A stretch of DNA of 64,000 bases, taken from contig VTPC01090583.1 in NCBI GenBank assembly GCA_011009095.1, forward strand, positions 193,909-257,908, read 5' to 3'. The notes under the pieces are model-generated. The model saw only the letters and a program-made list of their open reading frames with translations, did no database searches and was not told where the DNA came from. A program made the position numbers and the translations under genes. The first letter of the stretch is position 1. Each line of letters opens with the position of its first letter. Shown one piece after another: positions 61,001 to 64,000 of this stretch. This DNA is from Ignelater luminosus. Taxonomy: Eukaryota > Arthropoda > Insecta > Coleoptera > Elateridae.

Positions 61001-61845
61001 TTTATCTATTTTTATTTCTTTCTTTAAAACTATTTCAGTTAAAATATAAACAATAACATTTTCCAAGTGTACCATGACATATGAGATAAGCCAGGTCACT
61101 AACAATTAATTGAGGTCTTCCTTGCGAGGGCCTATAGGAGAGGGGGAGACCAAATGCGCAAATGAACAAATATGGAGATCCCAGTATCCTAAAGCAACTG
61201 GACCGATTCTTATGTACGTAACTGGACATGCCGTTTACTTTGCATTTGTCGATTTGATTTTTTAAAGATTCGTCTTCTGAATTTAATGTTATTGTGGAAA
61301 TTAAGTTACTTAATAAGGTGGTTCATCTCTGATAGAAAAACATTAGCGGCATCTGTTTTGATTCATCTGACAGTATCTAGATTACGCAGGGCTACCTTTC
61401 TGACAACGCCCCTAAAGACCGCTTCTTGGGCGTCATGATTTTTGGGAGTGTCGTCGCACGGCAACGAGTAAATTCTTCCGAGTCCCAAAAGCGACCTTCC
61501 ATGTCTGCTTGGTGAAACCTACAAATAGTAGACCTTAGAGCGCCCAAACAGTTAAGATAGCACTGGGATTATTATACTCTTTTTGATTACACCCGACAAA
61601 CCCTTGCGTTTTGCTCATAAAATACGATTTTAAAGGTTCAAGATTTTAACGTCTGGTAACAATACAGTACTTGCGAAACTATGCGACATTATTTTTTGGT
61701 GTAAAAACGTTGTAATTGTGTCGAATTGCTATTGCGTTACAAAACCACCATAATGAGTAAATCTTCCCAAAATAACGTTACGTCCAACGTAAAACGTTTT
61801 TGCAAATCCTTAATGTCTGTCAAAGCGTAGGGACGTAGCGCAATA
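55100..61845. other. Long region without recognised genes or transposons (presumed intron)
   Basis: Nearly 7 kb, mostly AT-rich. Weak items: a 44-codon open stretch at about 56055-56185 (+) containing QWPNTPEQYLSDTRLENY, unrecognised; two overlapping minus-strand frames at 58179-58581 (listed separately); and small GC-richer patches near 60000-60130, 60775-60850, 61080-61200 and 61385-61520 that do not read as any family that I know. Confidence 0.4.
58363..58581 (-). other. Orphan open frame in a GC-richer patch
   Basis: Minus-strand frame ending in GWRPTLPETAGAAELSEKEK followed by a charged stretch (LLAKLLRIRNEKEDVKFKR). It has coding-like charged-residue patterning and higher GC than its surroundings, and it is followed in another frame by a further 78-codon open stretch (58179-58415). 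The start ATG lies at 58579-58581. I do not recognise a family. It could be an exon of a nested minus-strand gene, a transposon relic or chance. Confidence 0.2.
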
Positions 61846-61850
61846 TTTAG

Positions 61851-62090
61851 AACTCTCTCGTAGGGACGCGAGGCGCAGCAGTAAAAATTGGGATAGTCCT
61901 GCACATATCCGGCCGCCTGGTAACCCTAACAAGCAAATTAGCAGCATTTGTGACTAGGAATGCAGTTTGGGAAAACGAGCTATCTAGGTGGTACTTAAGC
62001 AGAAAAATGTTGGAAACAGCTGCCTTAAAAAACGAATTTATAAAACCTGAAAATGTTGTTTTAATGCAAAAGGTGTTTGAAATGCTTTGA
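61851..62090 (+). other. Possible terminal exon or relic, 79 codons, followed by AATAAA
   Basis: Open from just after a TAG at 61848-61850 to TGA at 62088-62090. It reads GAAVKIGIVLHISGRLVTL and later WENELSRWYLSRKM then LETAALKNEFIKPENVVL. An AATAAA lies at 62108-62113, right behind the stop. The upstream TTTAG could act as a weak acceptor, but the pyrimidine tract is poor. A minus-strand frame (61847-62161) covers the same bases, so openness alone is weak evidence. No family was recognised. Confidence 0.2.
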
Positions 62091-62561
62091 GTTTGTTTCT
62101 TAGAAAAAATAAAGTCTATTTTTAGTTCAAGAGAGTGAGATTTGGTGACCTTGTTGGTCATTGGTGCAACAAGGTGCTGGAATTAACCTACAAAAAATTA
62201 GAAAGGAAACAAAAAATAGACACTATTTTAGTCAATAGGGGGTTGAAATTGCAAATTAAATAAGAAATCGACCTGAGTGAGCGTTTTTCTGTTTTACTTC
62301 ATATAGAAACGTTCAGGTTGAGGGAAGGAAGTCTTTAGTCTTGCACTGTATAGTAGCTAAGACAATACTCCATGTTGTACATACAAAATATTTCTTACGG
62401 CAATCATAATAATATTCAGAAAATCAAAATCAAAAGTAAACAATATGCAATAAATTTTTATAAACAAATAACGAAACCAGTATATAATAAGTATTTTATT
62501 ACAGTACTAGTGTTGTAATAGCTGTCGTTATCCACAAGCAAAGGTATGACAAAGGCAGCGG

Positions 62562-62676
62562 CCGCCTGTCACCTAACTTCAGGGTAGGCAGCGACCACCT
62601 GGTTGGGTAATTTCTTTATAATTTTGACAATTTTGACAATCACGCGGTACTGCCCTACCCTGAAGCTAGGTCACGC
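62562..62676. repeat. Inverted repeat (hairpin), ~30-bp arms, ~46-bp loop
   Basis: The left arm at about 62562-62597 contains CCTAACTTCAGGGTAGG. The right arm at about 62644-62676 contains its near-exact complement, CCTACCCTGAAGCTAGG. Outer arm bases (GCCTGTCA / TCACGCC) and inner bases (CAGCG / CGGTACTG) extend the pairing with mismatches. The loop includes a short direct duplication of TTTTGACAA. It could be a short MITE core or a structured RNA; no target duplication was identified. Confidence 0.7.
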
Positions 62677-62965
62677 CATATTTCAGTGCTGTAAAAAAGA
62701 CCGAGAGCCTGGGAAGTGGCAGCACATGTGTATCGAACAAAGTTTTTTTAATAATTTACACAAATTGGAAAGAAAAACATTAATTTACTCTAATTTTGCG
62801 GTTAACTTTGACAGACGTCAAGTTAGATACATAAATGAAAAAATATGTTTAGTTATATACTATTTTTTTCACAAAATGACTACAAAAATAACGTTACATA
62901 CTTCCTATATAATAATGTTACTTCAGTAATTTAATTATGAAATGTAACTTAATTTTGAAAAGTTG

Positions 62966-63347
62966 ATCGGGCTTTTCGGGCTTATGTCTGATTAATCAGG
63001 CCTCTCGGGTCTGTCCAACTGTTGAAGCCTGTCGGGCAATACGAGTTTATTGAGTTGTTTGGACTTTTTAAACTTCTCGGCCCTTGGAGCTTGTCGAATC
63101 TATTGAGCTGTTCGGATCTCCTCTTGGGCTTATCGGACCGTTCGGGCTTGCCGCGAGGTCGAAGTCCTTTGGGTCGTCTGAATTCCTAGACCCTGTCGCC
63201 TTTTGGATGTTCTTAACGTCGGGATTTTTAGACTTCTCGCTCTTTCGAGCTTTTCTGTAGGGCCCTTCGAACCTCTCAGGTCGTCGAGTCTTTTGAACTT
63301 CTTGGCCATTCGGACTTCTCGGGCCGTCGAGTCTTTTGCAGTTCTCT
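62966..63347. repeat. Degenerate minisatellite with 9-nt period
   Basis: About forty units resembling CTTCTCGGG or its variants (CTTGTCGAA, CTGTTCGGA, CCGTCGAG, TCTTTTGAA) run head to tail for some 380 bp. Examples are dense at 63000-63060, 63075-63150 and 63285-63345. Some units are 8 or 10-12 nt, which breaks any three-residue coding repeat. The GC content is clearly above that of the flanks. Confidence 0.75.
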
Positions 63348-64000
63348 TACTTTAGTTAAGTGTCCATGGCTGTGCAGCTCTTGGTTTTCAACCTTTTGCC
63401 TTCAGTTTTGTTATTAGAAGATAAAGGGGATGTTAAAAGTATGTATGTATTAGTTTCATTTATTCAGTGTGCAAAATGACTTGGATCTTTCGTAGAGATA
63501 AAGTAAACTGTGCCTATTGTATCAAAACATATTATCCAGTATAAGAGGTAGAAAATATAGTAATTTCCAACAGGTTCTTTCTAATGAGGAACAACGAACA
63601 TCTAAGTATTTTTATTATTTTTAAAGACGAAAGAGAATATAGACAATTTTTTAACTGCATATATATCACTCTTTGTGCAAAAAAATTCTTTCCCTTAGGT
63701 ATAGTGAATTGTTTTATGAATTTCATATTATAATCGGCACATTTCATTTTCCATCTTTACTATAGAACAAATAAAACTAATCAAAAGAATCCGAAATTCC
63801 CGTTTTCGATCGGTCGCAAGTCTGTGGGAGGTTTGCAGCCTGAAAAGGGGCTATCATGACCACTCGTGAGGGGGGCCCTCAATAGATGTTACAGCACTAC
63901 TATTAATTGTCTGGCTCATGGCGCACTTAAGAATCGTTATAACTTATTTTTTACTGTAGAATACACCTTAGAATACACATATCTATACATAGCAAAAAAA
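63348..64000. other. Unrecognised sequence to window end
   Basis: AT-rich, with a small GC-richer patch at 63800-63880. No gene or repeat was supported. Confidence 0.4.

Noticed and set aside
62603-62929. 108-codon + frame beginning in the hairpin right arm
   Set aside because: It starts at TTG within a non-coding inverted repeat and has no recognised domain.
1-64000. CRISPR arrays, bacterial operons, riboswitches, prophage or tRNA/rRNA genes
   Set aside because: No regularly spaced identical repeats, operon-like gene order, ribosome-binding sites or cloverleaf-like sequences were noticed; the content is that of a eukaryotic intron-rich region.

Overview
This is a eukaryotic, almost certainly insect, genomic window. 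It is AT-rich and gene-poor, has no operon-like structure, and is packed with decayed transposons. The only convincing host-gene sequence is one 130-bp coding exon at 40883-41012 (+), with good splice sites on both sides. It encodes the N-terminal part of the first immunoglobulin domain of a Sidestep-family protein (the insect motor-axon guidance ligand of the Beaten-path receptors). No other exon of that gene was found. If the gene reads along the + strand, at least 23 kb on the right is intron, and most of the 40 kb on the left is intron or upstream DNA. The species cannot be named from the sequence.

Layout. 1-3190: no recognised gene. 3200-5090 (+): decayed non-LTR retrotransposon. 5280-5494 (+): fragment of a DUF7869-like multicopy arthropod protein. 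6412-7355: old tandem array, about 165-bp unit, roughly six copies. 7980-8760 (-): Jockey-like LINE piece with RT and RNase H remnants. 9929-13215: a composite region with three direct copies of a ~130-bp repeat, a palindromic foldback element between copies 1 and 2, and a broken cysteine-rich gene of a second multicopy family between copies 2 and 3. 14489-14686: assembly gap. 16990-20650 (-): two LINE remnants. 22074-23015 (+): dead mariner. 23500-26870: a three-layer nest, in which a cysteine-rich family copy is split by an RTE-type LINE that itself holds a 520-bp TA-flanked MITE. 26930-28050 (-): second DUF7869-like pseudogene. 33195-33630 (+): third cysteine-rich family copy. 36560-38575 (-): Jockey-clade LINE. 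39919-39981: CT/GT microsatellite. 40883-41012: the Sidestep exon. 42640-45215, 47000-49660 and 52870-55095 (-): three more LINEs. 55100-64000: mostly unrecognised, with a hairpin (62562-62676) and a 9-nt-period minisatellite (62966-63347).

Eight of nine LINE remnants lie on the minus strand, antisense to the host exon, as is often seen inside introns. Every mobile-element reading frame is broken by stops, frameshifts or lost catalytic residues. The parts most worth following up are the cysteine-rich protein family (three loci, four pieces, all +) with its flanking direct repeats, and the two repeat arrays with unusual periods. Family names and consensus features are from memory; no database search was possible.
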